Shown: positions 1-11,864, counted from the stretch's first letter. The stretch: DNA of 64,000 bases from Orientia tsutsugamushi (GCF_900327275.1 NZ_LS398548.1:806001-870000); one strand, 5' to 3'. Notes: generated by a model from the letters alone, not told the origin. Numbers and translations are program-made.

Positions 1-769
1 CAACTTCAGCTTGCTGAAGTGACTGTAACTTCACAAAAACGTTATGGCATAGAGTTGTTTTTATAATTTTTTTTACATAACATAAGTTAATTTCATTATG
101 ATTGGTCCAGATTGGATGTTGTCGAATAAGAGCAGATTTAATCTTCATATAACTGTTAGTTTTCTAACTATAATAATGTTAACTTAAAATATTAACCATA
201 TATTGTCATTCTAATATAAATTAATGAAAATGAAAATAGTTATTTAAATTTTGCTTTTGAAGCTAGAATAAACATTGTATGTTGACAGCATAGCTTATTT
301 GGAAAGGTAGTTACAGAACGTAAAGTGTAAAAACAGCATAAAAAAGTCATGAAATAAGTGAGCTACTTTACGTATTTCATTTTTAACTTTAAACCAGTAA
401 TATTAACACCTTTTTATAGAAAAGCACATGTATCTAACTCAACTAATGTTATTAACAATAATCATTGAGATAATGAAAAAACAAAGAATACTGATAAAAT
501 TTCTGATAGTATTATAGATAAGATTGAAAAAATACAACAACACAAAAGAAAATTTAATTATAACACTGCTAATTCAGTAATTATTTGGCTGTCAGTAGCT
601 AATCAAAAATTTAAAGTGCAATTAATAATCATATGAAATATATAACAGCTGTTTTATTATTAAGATTGTTAAATACAGCTATTGTATCAAAAAATAATCA
701 GCTCATACAACAGAAAATGAATGCAGTATAGAACCATGATAGCAGAAAAAATTTAATATTGAAATTTTA
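1..769. other. Non-coding decayed accessory DNA
   Basis: No intact gene is visible. Short open stretches on the plus strand around 470-640 read as Lys/Ile/Asn-rich peptide broken by stops and are not recognisable. A small perfect hairpin (ACTTCAGC/GCTGAAGT) lies at 3-20. The stretch leads into the TPR remnant and is probably eroded mobile-element cargo, by inference from its surroundings only. Confidence 0.4.
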
Positions 770-940
770 GTTTTTGAGTTAAACAAATATCAAGAAGCAA
801 TAGAAAATTTTCATTTAGCTATTCAGTATAAACCTAATTGTATAGAGGCTTATTATAATAAAGTAGTTTATTTACTAGAATTAGAACAATGTAAGGAGGC
901 AATAGAAAATGGACAGATATTAAAAAGTAATCTTGATTAA
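770..940 (+). pseudogene. TPR-repeat protein remnant
   Basis: The plus frame ending in TAA at 938-940 encodes about 55 residues forming one clear tetratricopeptide repeat (LNKYQEAIENFHLAIQYKPN) and a second, less regular one beginning IEAYYNKVVYLLELEQ. TPR units mediate protein-protein contact, and TPR proteins are abundant in Orientia-type genomes. No start codon or N-terminal part remains upstream, so this is the 3' tail of a larger gene that has been lost. The repeat assignment is firm; the parent protein is unknown. Confidence 0.7.
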
Positions 941-1513
941 TAAATTTTCAGAATCATGAAAATTTATTTAGAGCGTTGCCACTATCCTGCCCCAACATTC
1001 TTAACTTGCATGTAAGAAGAAGTGACAATGCCTTACACAATTTGGCTAAGATTAGTGCTATTCTGGATTATATGATTACTATATCAAAAGTTATTCCTAA
1101 GTATTTTTTATTATTTTAAGATTGAGATATATAGCCTAATTCACTAATGTAGTTTTTATAATTTTATTTTTTTCTCTATTATATCTACTGAACTTATGCT
1201 ATGAGTAAAGGAGAAATAATAACTTATTTTAAAATAAGTTATTACAATGATTTATTTGTGATACAATAAATTGTTATAAAATAACAATAGACAGTAATAA
1301 TAAATTATGAATATACAAAGTTATTGAGTTGTTTTGATGTAGATAGTGATTTTCTGGTATTAGTTTTGTTAATAGAAAAGCAGAAGATGCAATAACTCAA
1401 TTAAAACTGCAAAAACTAGTGTATTTCACCTAAGTATTCATCTAGAGTTATTTGATAAGCTACTTTTAAAGAAACTATTGAAGCTTGAAGGCATGTGTCT
1501 GTATTTGGTAGAT
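941..1513. other. Intergenic stretch without a recognisable gene
   Basis: AT-rich DNA with stops in all frames. It contains small inverted repeats such as the AATAACTTATTTTAAAATAAGTTATT palindrome, written here in halves as AATAACTTATTTT and AAAATAAGTTATT, near 1217-1242. I see no RNA gene or protein domain. Confidence 0.4.
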
Positions 1514-1652
1514 GCGTCAAGATAATGTGAATTAATCTTACTGGCGAAAGTCCAGTTAGAAGCTAGATCCACCATATAGCGAGTCTTGTGCTGCTGAAGG
1601 CAACGACAGTGGTAAAGCGTAGACAGGGAAACAACATTCAAGCAAAAACTAA

Positions 1653-2189
1653 ATGGTAAACGTAATAGCCCTAAAACGCCAGTTTAGGATAAGAGGAAGC
1701 AGGGAAGGCATATTTTCTAAAATTGGTAAGAGTAGCTATGGCTGGTTCTTAGGTTTTAAGCTGCATCTCATAATTAATAATAAAGGTGAAATAATGTCAG
1801 TTAAAATTACTAAAGGCAATAAAAGCAATCTATCTGTAGCTTCAGTTATTTCTAAAGGCTTATCTGGTAAATTGTTTGGTGATAAAGCTTACATATCTAA
1901 AGAGTTATTTCATCAACTCTTCTCCAATGGTCTACGTTTATTTACTAATCTTCGTAAAGATATGAAAACATATTTATTGGACATAGATGATAAGCTTTTA
2001 TTAAATAAACGTTCCTTAATTGAGTCTGTCTTTAATGTACTAAAAAAACACATGCATTTAGAGCATACTCGACATCGCTCTCATATTAACTTCTTTGTTC
2101 ATATAATTGCTTCTCTTGCTAGTTATTCCATCTCCAAACTTAATCCCTATCTTATCTCTTCTTCTTTCTCTTCTAATCACTTATCCTAA
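1653..2189 (+). pseudogene. IS982 transposase, C-terminal half
   Basis: The open frame gives 178 residues. The first eight or so come from flanking intron DNA plus the terminal repeat, so the apparent ATG is accidental. The remainder matches the C-terminal half of IS982 transposases: a GWFLGFKLHLIIN block, FGDKAYISKELF, and the ending SLIESVFNVLKKHMHLEHTR with the catalytic-type Glu. The N-terminal DDE region is missing, so it cannot be active alone. N-terminal halves of the same family survive, also decayed, at 3200-3405 and 57418-57700. Confidence 0.8.
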
Positions 2190-2197
2190 ATTAGCGT
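1676..2197 (+). mobile_element. Internally deleted IS982-family element
   Basis: Terminal inverted repeats are ACGCCAGTTTAGGATAAG at 1676 and its near-perfect complement CTTATCCTAAATTAGCGT ending at 2197. The 5-bp direct repeat CTAAA flanks both sides (1671-1675 and 2198-2202). At 522 bp the element is about half the normal IS982 length, because the left end is joined directly to the C-terminal half of the transposase gene. It inserted into a group II intron fragment. The same terminal repeat occurs on the fold-back MITEs at 2613 and 56358. Confidence 0.85.
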
Positions 2198-2612
2198 CTA
2201 AAGTGTGATGTAGTGGAAGTCGATATGTTCTACCACATAGTAGGTAAAAGAAGATTGGAGGTCAAACTAGTGAAAATCCAAAAATTTTCAACCACTGAGG
2301 TCGCAGGCGTCAGCTAGTTTGTAAAGATTAATGACACAACTTGAGAAGTCTTTATAACTCTTACGTAATTAAGTAAGTATTCATCAAAGTACAAGTAGTG
2401 AAACATAAGGATTTGGAGATAGTGTAAGGATGGCTGAGTTAGCCATAGTAGTGATGAAACTCAATAATGTGAATGGAGCAAAGGGTTAGCAGAAAAGTAA
2501 GAATGTAAGATGGAAACAATGACTGTACACAGCATAGACAGAAATACATGGTTAACAAAACTTGAGCATATAAAGTTTCTATCATCGCAAAATCAAGACA
2601 TAAAGTTTAATA

Positions 2613-2988
2613 ACGCCAGATTAGAATAAGTGAAAGTATGAAAAGCGTAATGAAAAAGGTCTATAAGATATAATGTACAATTATAATTATGCAATATATT
2701 TAAATATAATTTTAATTAATAACGGTTTATTTATTGCTCATATTTCTACAAGAATTAGTTCATAATACTATATTTAATAAATTGAACATTGCCCATTGTA
2801 ACAGTTATATATTATCTCTTTCTAACTGTTTTTTTATTCTAAATTTGCATTTGCAGACATGCGAGCAATAAATAAACCATTATTAATTGAAATTATATTT
2901 AATATATCACATAATTATAATTGTACATTATCTCTTGTAGACCTTTTTCATTACACTTTTCATACTTTCACTTATCCTAACCTGGCGT
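2613..2988. mobile_element. Fold-back MITE with IS982-type ends
   Basis: This 376-bp element begins ACGCCAGATTAGAATAAGTG and ends with the complement, CTTATCCTAACCTGGCGT. The complementarity continues inward for well over 100 bases per arm, so most of the element could form one long hairpin. It encodes no protein. Its outer 18 bases are nearly those of the IS982 element at 1676, so it was probably mobilised in trans by that transposase. A related copy lies at 56358-56628. Confidence 0.85.
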
Positions 2989-3199
2989 TTCCAATAAAGT
3001 TATAAAATATTGTGGTATTATTGTTACTATTATTATTAGCAATTTTTGCGCCATTTATAACCTCAAAAAATGTCAGATATAGCAAGTGATTCAGGTAATT
3101 TTAGCTATCAAAAACCGCGTTTTTATACCGCGTAAATATAGCAATTTAGTAGCTATACTCGAAATTTTACACTCTGAAGAAAGGCTTATAATAACACAG
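2989..3199. other. Intergenic, no gene seen
   Basis: AT-rich spacer with the short imperfect inverted repeat ACCGCG-TTTTTATA-CCGCGT near 3115. No coding or RNA feature is recognised. Confidence 0.35.
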
Positions 3200-3405
3200 T
3201 AGTCTTAAATATTGAAATGGATATTACATATATACCAGTCTCATCTCCTTTCAGATAATGCATTAATACATCTAGTGGTAGCAACACTCTAGGCCACATA
3301 GGCCACAGTTGTATTATTCTACTATAACTTGGTAAATAAAAAGAATCCCTTATACTTATAACGCACGTAATATAGATAATAATTTTTAAAATCCTTGCAT
3401 ATCAA
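3200..3405 (-). pseudogene. IS982 transposase N-terminal remnant
   Basis: Reading the minus strand in broken frames gives CKDFKNYYLYYVRYKYK, then after a frame change WPRVLLPLDVLMHYLKG and DETGIYVI. These blocks are characteristic of the N-terminal half of IS982 transposases (FKNYY, PRVLLPL, ERTGIYFID). Frameshifts make it dead. It is inverted relative to a matching remnant at 57418-57700. Confidence 0.65.
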
Positions 3406-3641
3406 AATAAGAGTTTATTAAATAGATGTTTTTGAGTCTGTTATTTAAAACATCTACATTTAGAACATATCTAGATACTGTTCTCCCATTATAATTTCTT
3501 GGTTCATATAATAGATAGTAATAGAGATACTGTTAGTTTGCAAAATAACCACATTTTCAATTTCAAAAACAAAATAGTATGCAGGTTTTTTTGCAAACAA
3601 TTACAATTTTTCTTTGTACTTTTGCCCAAAATATCTCTTCT

Positions 3642-4592
3642 CTACATATTTTTATTCTTTTGTGTAAGCCCTGCTAATATTGCATTCACAAAATCACTAG
3701 CATTAAATTCCTTAATATCATCAATTTGTTCCCCTATACCAACAAAATAAATAGGAATTTTAAACTTCTCAGCTATCCCTATAGCTACTCCTGCTTTTGA
3801 TGTACTATCAAGTTTTGTAATAATTACTCCATCTAATAATACAATATCTTGAAATTGCTCAACTTGAGTAAAGGCATTTTGCCCATTAGTAGCATCTAGA
3901 GTAAGTAAAGTATAACATATAGAACTACTATTATGATACTGATTAACAACCTTTTTTATCTTTTTTAATTGATCCATTAAATTTTTATGATTATGAAGTC
4001 TACCAGCTGTATCAATAAACAATATGTTAATTTTATTATCTATTGCCCAACTAACAGCTTGATATGCTACACTTGCAGGATCTGCTCCTGGATTTCCTTT
4101 AAATAGATAGCTACCTGACCTATTTGCCCATATTTCTAGCTGCTCTGTTGCTGCAGCCCTAAAAGTATCACAAGCAGCTATAGCTATTTTTTGTCCTTGC
4201 AAGTTATAGTAATGTGATAATTTACCAATAGTTGTAGTTTTACCATTACCATTAATTCCACATATAATCATTACATTAAGTACATCTGGCTTAATATGTA
4301 GTTCAGGATTTCCGTTTGGAAAAGCAAATTTTATAATTGATTTTGCTAGCTCTGATTTAATATCATCTAACTGAATATTCTTATTAAATTTAATCGTTTT
4401 AAAATTTTCGATAATATTATTAGTAGCTGTAACACCAAAATCAGCACTTAATAAAACCTCTTCTAGCTGTTCAATAGATTCTTTGGTTATAGTTTTTTCA
4501 GAAAAAAGTTTAGTAATTTGTACTGTAAGCTTATTAGTTGTCTTGCTAACAGCTGCAGTAAGCTTATTAAGCCAGGATGACATAAATTTCAT
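3642..4592 (-). CDS. ftsY: Signal recognition particle receptor FtsY
   Basis: FtsY is the membrane-associated SRP receptor GTPase that pairs with Ffh to deliver nascent membrane proteins to SecYEG. This 316-residue protein has a short helical N domain (about 15-100) and a complete NG GTPase domain: P-loop GINGNGKTT at 112-120, DTFRAA at 142-147, DTAGR at 194-198 and the guanine-specifying TKLD at 259-262. It lacks the long acidic A domain of E. coli FtsY, as is usual in alphaproteobacteria. ATG at 4592 is used; a second Met three codons in is an alternative. It converges with no neighbour and is transcribed away from the small membrane gene at 4695. Confidence 0.97.
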   Translation of the reverse strand: MKFMSSWLNKLTAAVSKTTNKLTVQITKLFSEKTITKESIEQLEEVLLSADFGVTATNNIIENFKTIKFNKNIQLDDIKSELAKSIIKFAFPNGNPELHIKPDVLNVMIICGINGNGKTTTIGKLSHYYNLQGQKIAIAACDTFRAAATEQLEIWANRSGSYLFKGNPGADPASVAYQAVSWAIDNKINILFIDTAGRLHNHKNLMDQLKKIKKVVNQYHNSSSICYTLLTLDATNGQNAFTQVEQFQDIVLLDGVIITKLDSTSKAGVAIGIAEKFKIPIYFVGIGEQIDDIKEFNASDFVNAILAGLTQKNKNM

Positions 4593-4694
4593 ACCTTGTT
4601 TTTTATTTTAGAATTTTTATATTATAATACATATAAGCTTTTATAAGTATAAATTCAAATGAATCAAGTAAACAACAAAAGAGCAGTTTAAACT

Positions 4695-5084
4695 ATGCTT
4701 AATCATCTAATTTTATCTATACCTTTAGTTATTATTACGATTGCTATATTGATTTACAAAATACGAAAATCTAAACAAAGCAAAAACAATTATATACAAC
4801 GAGGAGATGCAATAGCACAAAAGGATTATGCTCAAGCTAGATCTGTAGTGCACAAGCTATCTTTGAAACAGCTAACTGAAATGTCTTGGCAATTTTTATA
4901 TGATATAACCAAGACAATCTTAAAAAGATTTAGTCGTGAAGATCAGGAGGAGGTCATGAAGATAGGTAGCAAGTTGCATGAAATGGGGGTGAAGTATGAG
5001 CATCAAATAACTAATAACATTATCTATCAACCTCATCAGAATATTGCAGTTGAAAAAACTACCAACAGAGGAAAAAGTCATTAA
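4695..5084 (+). CDS. Small membrane-anchored hypothetical protein
   Basis: This 129-residue protein of unknown function has one N-terminal hydrophobic segment (about residues 5-23, LILSIPLVIITIAILIYKI), followed by a basic stretch and a soluble, mostly helical, charged domain containing LKQLTEMSWQFLYDITK. The topology suggests a membrane anchor with a cytoplasmic tail. It starts 102 bp from ftsY in divergent orientation. No catalytic motif or named domain is recognised; membrane attachment is inferred from hydrophobicity alone. Confidence 0.7.
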   Translation: MLNHLILSIPLVIITIAILIYKIRKSKQSKNNYIQRGDAIAQKDYAQARSVVHKLSLKQLTEMSWQFLYDITKTILKRFSREDQEEVMKIGSKLHEMGVKYEHQITNNIIYQPHQNIAVEKTTNRGKSH

Positions 5085-5346
5085 ATTTATTACACAATCT
5101 GAAGTTCCACAATCAAGGTAGAATAGCCTTTATAGTTCTTTTTTGCCTATATACAAATAGGACATATATTCTTGTACTTCCTTTTGTGTGTGCAAAATGC
5201 TTTTTTTAAAAAAGAGACCTCTAAAACGCGATAACAGGTTATAACATTACTACAACTATAACTGTAACTGCTTTTTTTTACTAAAGTTAATATCTTTAAC
5301 AATTTAAGCTATAATCTCCCAAATAGTTGTTGAGTATTAAAATTAA
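5085..5346. other. Intergenic region between convergent genes
   Basis: AT-rich spacer between the ends of the small membrane gene and virB9. TTTTTTTAAAAAAGAGACC around 5203 is a run-rich sequence. No structured RNA or terminator hairpin is convincing. Confidence 0.3.
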
Positions 5347-6111
5347 CTACTTTGATAGTAACGCTTCGTTAAATACATATACTACTTTTCTTCCTAATCT
5401 TAAAGATAACCTACGAGATACTTGTTCAACAATCATCAAGTTAGGATTTTTAGTACTTATTCTAAAATTTACAAGCGACTCTTTTTTCCTATCATCTACT
5501 ATATATACTGTTGGCATTGCAACATTTTTATCTCTAAAATATATATAAGTAAAATCTCCATCATCAAAAATTTTTATTGGTGCTATTTCCTGATGCCCAC
5601 TAATGGTATAGTAAAAATTATAATTTTCTGGGTGAGATAAATCTACTTCTGAAGTTAATGATACTAAATTTGTATTATTACTCTTCTCATTATCAGGATA
5701 TAAAAATTTTACATTAAATATCATGTTAGAATCATTAATATTTTGTACTTCCTCAGCATGTAATTCAAAAAAGTAAGTACGTTTGTTAGTAATAAGAAGC
5801 ATATTAGTAGTAGCATCATCCTTGATAGGTTTTATAAAAATTCTATTACCGAATTCTTGAATAAACCATGCATTTGGATCTCCCATTGATAAATTTACAA
5901 TTTCTTCACCTTTATCAAGCTCTATACATCCTTGATAGTTATAATACCCAGTAAATTTAAACACATCATTTGGACTATAAGTCATTACTCTTATTCTGCT
6001 ATCAATAGCTGTAGGCTTAGGTTCCCTAATAGCCATCGCTCTAAACGGCAACATTATAATAGTTAATAATATAATAATAAAAAAACTAATCTGATTATTT
6101 CTATTTCTCAT
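5347..6111 (-). CDS. virB9: Type IV secretion protein VirB9 (RvhB9)
   Basis: VirB9/CagX forms the outer-membrane core of the P-type IV secretion channel with VirB7 and VirB10. The 254-residue protein has a signal peptide (about 1-27, cleavage after FRAMA), an N-terminal beta domain starting REPKPTAIDSRIRVMTYSPNDV in two blocks, and a complete C-terminal beta domain with the family block YIYFRDK and the ending ESLVNFRISTK...SLRLGRKVVYVFNE. Rickettsiales genomes carry duplicated virB9 genes; the intact C-terminal domain indicates the full-length paralog. It overlaps virB8 by 11 bp, so the two are co-translated. The rest of the apparatus is outside the window. Confidence 0.93.
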   Translation of the reverse strand: MRNRNNQISFFIIILLTIIMLPFRAMAIREPKPTAIDSRIRVMTYSPNDVFKFTGYYNYQGCIELDKGEEIVNLSMGDPNAWFIQEFGNRIFIKPIKDDATTNMLLITNKRTYFFELHAEEVQNINDSNMIFNVKFLYPDNEKSNNTNLVSLTSEVDLSHPENYNFYYTISGHQEIAPIKIFDDGDFTYIYFRDKNVAMPTVYIVDDRKKESLVNFRISTKNPNLMIVEQVSRRLSLRLGRKVVYVFNEALLSK

Positions 6112-6802
6112 TATTATTCTGTAGTAATGTTATTTTATAATCTGTTACAAAAAATTTAAAAATTGAACCAGATGCAGCATTTAAATTAACTTGATCTGTT
6201 TCAAAAATAATGTTTGCTTTCCACTTCATATCTTCAACCATATTACCTTTATCATCTATGGCACAGGAGTGAAAATATACAGCTAACTCATCATTATTAA
6301 GAAATACTGATGATAAAATCTTAATTTTACGTTTAGCAGTCTTTTGATATCTTAATACAGGAGACTGATAGTTTTGAAGACTCATATAATTAACAAATTG
6401 TCTAAATATTCCTCGCGTAGATCTATTCTTGATATATTGAAATTGACTAGCAAGTTGACTGTAGTTGTAACTTTCACGTTTTACAACATAGCTTTCAGCT
6501 AAAATTTTTACTATAGATTGAAGTGGATTTTTAAGTACTTGATCTGCAGAAGTTATTTTTGCAGCAGCATTAAATTTTTCATCTACTGAAATAATATATT
6601 TTAGTGATTGTGTAACAGGCAGCAAGCTATAAACATTAATTATACTCAGTACTATTAATAGCAATAATAACGCTAGTATAATAAATACTACAGACCGATG
6701 TAGCAATGGATAAAGATACTTAGCTTTATACCACCTATAAGCATCTTGAAAGTATTTACTATTTTTAATATCAACTGCTATTTCACTATTATCCATTAGC
6801 AT
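6101..6802 (-). CDS. virB8: Type IV secretion inner-membrane protein VirB8 (RvhB8)
   Basis: VirB8 is the bitopic inner-membrane assembly factor of type IV secretion systems. The 233 residues give a cytoplasmic N-terminal tail (1-36), one transmembrane helix (37-58, SVVFIILALLLLLIVLSII) and a periplasmic NTF2-like domain in which YVVKRESYNYSQLASQFQYI and RYQKTAKRKIKILSS are typical of the family. It is the first gene of a two-gene minus-strand unit with virB9. Length and layout are normal for the family. Confidence 0.92.
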   Translation of the reverse strand: MLMDNSEIAVDIKNSKYFQDAYRWYKAKYLYPLLHRSVVFIILALLLLLIVLSIINVYSLLPVTQSLKYIISVDEKFNAAAKITSADQVLKNPLQSIVKILAESYVVKRESYNYSQLASQFQYIKNRSTRGIFRQFVNYMSLQNYQSPVLRYQKTAKRKIKILSSVFLNNDELAVYFHSCAIDDKGNMVEDMKWKANIIFETDQVNLNAASGSIFKFFVTDYKITLLQNNNEK

Positions 6803-7013
6803 TATATTTTTAGCTAAATTTTAGCATACTATCACAAATATTTCAAAGTTTAATAACTAATTCATTTAAAAGAAACATCATTACTACAAAAACTTTATAG
6901 TGTTGCTAATATAATATGAGGTACAGTATTTTATTGAATGTTATTTCTAATGCTAGTAGATAAAATTTATCTAAATTAATAAGGATTACAGTAACAAATG
7001 AAACTACATATCA
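6803..7013. other. Spacer between virB8 and 5S rRNA; 3' flank of the rRNA unit
   Basis: This is the downstream flank of the 5S gene on the minus strand and the upstream flank of virB8. A perfect AT-only palindrome, TAGATAAA-A-TTTATCTA, lies at 6957-6973, about 40 bases beyond the 5S end. It may contribute to termination, although there is no GC-rich stem. Confidence 0.35.
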
Positions 7014-7130
7014 AGCCTGGCAGCAACTTACTCTCCCATGTTTAAACATAGTACCATCAGCATTATGAGGTTTAATGATCGAGTTCGGAATGGGATCGTA
7101 TGTGTCACTCATAATTATAACCACCAAGCC
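7014..7130 (-). rRNA. rrf: 5S ribosomal RNA
   Basis: The minus strand reads GGCTTGGTGGTTATAATTAT and continues with the universal 5S blocks CCCATTCCGAACTCG and GGGAGAGTAAGTTGCTGCC. The ends pair (GCTTGG with CCAGGC), which defines a gene of about 115 nt. It lies about 125 bp downstream of 23S, as in a normal 23S-5S pair. Confidence 0.95.
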
Positions 7131-7256
7131 AAATATATAGGCTATAGTTCCTATAGTATAGCCTAAAATAAATAAAGTTATCAATACTGTACTGTACACA
7201 AATATATTAACATCAAAAACAACAATAGAATTAGTACTGTATACAATTTCAGAGTA

Positions 7257-10075
<2,819 letters not shown>

Positions 10076-10226
10076 ATTACTTGATTGCATACAGAACTAA
10101 TTCTAAAAATTGTTTTGTATCTAACAGTAAATTTTTTTTGTGTTAGTTATTTATATTGGATAACTTTATTTACTTATTAAACAGCTACAAGATATAAAGA
10201 TACTTTATTACTTGCTTCTTCACACA

Positions 10227-10254
10227 GTTATATAGTTTTTTTGTTTTATGTCAA
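10227..10254 (-). promoter_or_regulatory. Sigma70-type promoter of the 23S-5S unit
   Basis: The minus strand shows a consensus -35 TTGACA (10249-10254), a 16-bp spacer and -10 TATAAC (10227-10232), about 150 bp upstream of the mature 23S 5' end. A dedicated promoter is expected because 16S is not linked. Predicted from sequence only. Confidence 0.6.
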
Positions 10255-10355
10255 GAAGTATTCTTATTTTTATAATGTTTTTTCTCACTATTCACATTTA
10301 AAATTCAATTTAATCTATAAAAACAGCATTTATTAATTCCATATTCAATAATACA

Positions 10356-11258
10356 TTAACTATCTCCATTAACTATCTCCATTAACTCTTCCCATTCTCT
10401 TTTTGAAAGGTTACTATCATCCATACTAACCTTTTCACCTTTTATCATTTTTCTAACTACTGCCAAGCCTCCCTTTGATATTAATGCTGAGTGCAATACA
10501 TAATCTTCAAATGCCTCAAAACTATAAGGGACCCAAAGCTTTACTATATCAATCATCTTTTTTGCATAAGCTCTAATTTCATATTGAGCATGTTTACTTC
10601 CTCTTAAGGATAGAAAATGTAATAAATTATGTAAGTTCACTTTCCAATACCACTCAGTATAATAATTTAGAGGCAGATTAATTCTAGCCAACTCTCTTGC
10701 AATCCCTACGTTTTCAGAATTTACGATATGCCCTTCACTATCTTCATTAAGCATTTCTTCATAGTGTTGATAACATCTTTCAGCATCGCTCTTTAATATT
10801 TCTAAAACTCTCATTGACCACTGCTCAGATATTACATCTTCTGACCTACCCTGCTTATTGGTTTTTGACTGAGGAGTTATATCCTCATTTCTTGGCAAAT
10901 AAAACTCTTTCGCTAAAATAGAGTAACGAGCTGAATATTCATTAATACTTGCTGTACGATGTCTGATCCATTGACGTGCTACAAAAATTGGCAGTTTAAT
11001 ATGAAACTTTATATCACACATCTCAAATGGTGTTGTATGTCTGTGTCGCATTAAATATCTTATCAATCCTCTATCTTGAGAAAGTTGCTTCGTTCCACGA
11101 CCATAAGAGACTCTAGCAGCTTGTACTACTGAAAAATCATCTCCCATATAATCTACAACTCTTATAAATCCATGGTCTAATACTTTTATTTCATTGTATA
11201 ATATTTCTTCTAAAGCATTAACACTACTTCTCTTAGTAGTACTTTTTTTCAATTCCAT
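10356..11258 (-). CDS. thyX: FAD-dependent thymidylate synthase ThyX
   Basis: ThyX makes dTMP from dUMP using methylene-tetrahydrofolate and FADH2. The 300-residue protein contains the ThyX signature [13 protein letters not shown] (99-111), matching RHRxxSxNExSxR, and a second RHRHTTPFE block at 71-79. Length is as expected for rickettsial homologs. Its stop codon lies in a 13-bp tandem repeat (CATTAACTATCTC, two and a half copies at 10354-10387), which encodes the terminal MEIVNGDS. It is upstream of and collinear with the 23S gene, with the rRNA promoter between them. Confidence 0.96.
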   Translation of the reverse strand: MELKKSTTKRSSVNALEEILYNEIKVLDHGFIRVVDYMGDDFSVVQAARVSYGRGTKQLSQDRGLIRYLMRHRHTTPFEMCDIKFHIKLPIFVARQWIRHRTASINEYSARYSILAKEFYLPRNEDITPQSKTNKQGRSEDVISEQWSMRVLEILKSDAERCYQHYEEMLNEDSEGHIVNSENVGIARELARINLPLNYYTEWYWKVNLHNLLHFLSLRGSKHAQYEIRAYAKKMIDIVKLWVPYSFEAFEDYVLHSALISKGGLAVVRKMIKGEKVSMDDSNLSKREWEELMEIVNGDS

Positions 11259-11301
11259 TAAATTTATATCCTATTAGTTTAAATTACTTAATTATTAAAG
11301 A

Positions 11302-11805
11302 TTATTGTAGTATATTACATACATAATCTCGCAGTAACTCTATAGCATACTGGCACGCTTGACTACGAACTTGATGTCTATCTCCATTAAAATTTTTTTT
11401 GTGGCTTTTAGAATTAGTCCCACATATTCCAAAATAAACTAGCCCTCCTTGCTTTTGTTCTGGTATACTGGAAGAATCAGCATTACCAGTAATTGACAAA
11501 GCAATATCACTTTTAGTAACTATTTTACAATTCTCAGCCATAGCAATAGCACATTCAGCTGATACTGAACCATAAATTGATAGAATATGTTGTGGTAATC
11601 CTAGCAATTTTACTTTAGATACATTAGAATATACTATGAGGCCAGACTGAAAAATCTTTGAAGCGCCAGAAATTGAAGTAATGTAAGCAGCAAGCATTCC
11701 ACCAGTACAAGATTCAGCAGTTGATATCAATAAGTTGTTGTTTCTTGTAATTAATAAGTCATATATTTCTCTAACTTGAGCAATTACTGCATCATCCAAC
11801 TGCAT
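11302..11805 (-). CDS. pncC: Nicotinamide-nucleotide amidohydrolase PncC (CinA C-terminal domain)
   Basis: PncC deamidates NMN to NaMN in the pyridine-nucleotide salvage cycle. The 167-residue protein is only the CinA C-terminal domain: STAESCTGGM at 28-37, a YSNVSKVKLLG block, the SAECAIAMAE helix and the LSITGNAD strand are all standard. The N-terminal molybdopterin-like domain of full CinA is absent, which is common in alphaproteobacteria. It is 43 bp upstream of thyX on the same strand, probably in one transcript with pgpA. Confidence 0.92.
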   Translation of the reverse strand: MQLDDAVIAQVREIYDLLITRNNNLLISTAESCTGGMLAAYITSISGASKIFQSGLIVYSNVSKVKLLGLPQHILSIYGSVSAECAIAMAENCKIVTKSDIALSITGNADSSSIPEQKQGGLVYFGICGTNSKSHKKNFNGDRHQVRSQACQYAIELLRDYVCNILQ

Positions 11806-11864
11806 AAAATTTATTTTTAATTCTACAAAACAAAAGTAAAATATTAATTATCGACTAGTATCAT

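Larger units (their letters stand above)
1514..2530 (+). mobile_element. Group II intron 5' domain fragment (copy 1), interrupted by IS982
   Basis: The left part (1514-1675) and right part (2198-2530) are continuous with the inverted copy at 58260-58752. They carry the run of conserved blocks seen in domain I of bacterial group II introns, for example GAGTCTTGTGCTGCTGAAGG, a fragment GTAGTGATGAAACTCAATAATG and a following GTGAATGGAGCAAAGGG. These are structured RNA sequences, not protein coding. The reverse transcriptase part and domains V-VI are absent here. An IS982 remnant sits between the halves, flanked by a 5-bp repeat. The group II call rests on memory of conserved intron blocks; a covariance-model search would settle it. 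Confidence 0.6.

Noticed and set aside
1438-1641. A 67-codon minus frame containing HCRCLQQHKTRYMVDLAS
   Set aside because: This peptide is the antisense of conserved group II intron RNA and recurs at 58630-58700 for that reason; it is not a protein gene.
3499-3750. An 83-codon plus frame
   Set aside because: It overlaps the 3' end of ftsY antisense and has no ribosome-binding site.
7011-7199. A 62-codon minus frame with a hydrophobic start
   Set aside because: It covers the 5S rRNA gene and its spacer; the RNA explains the conservation.
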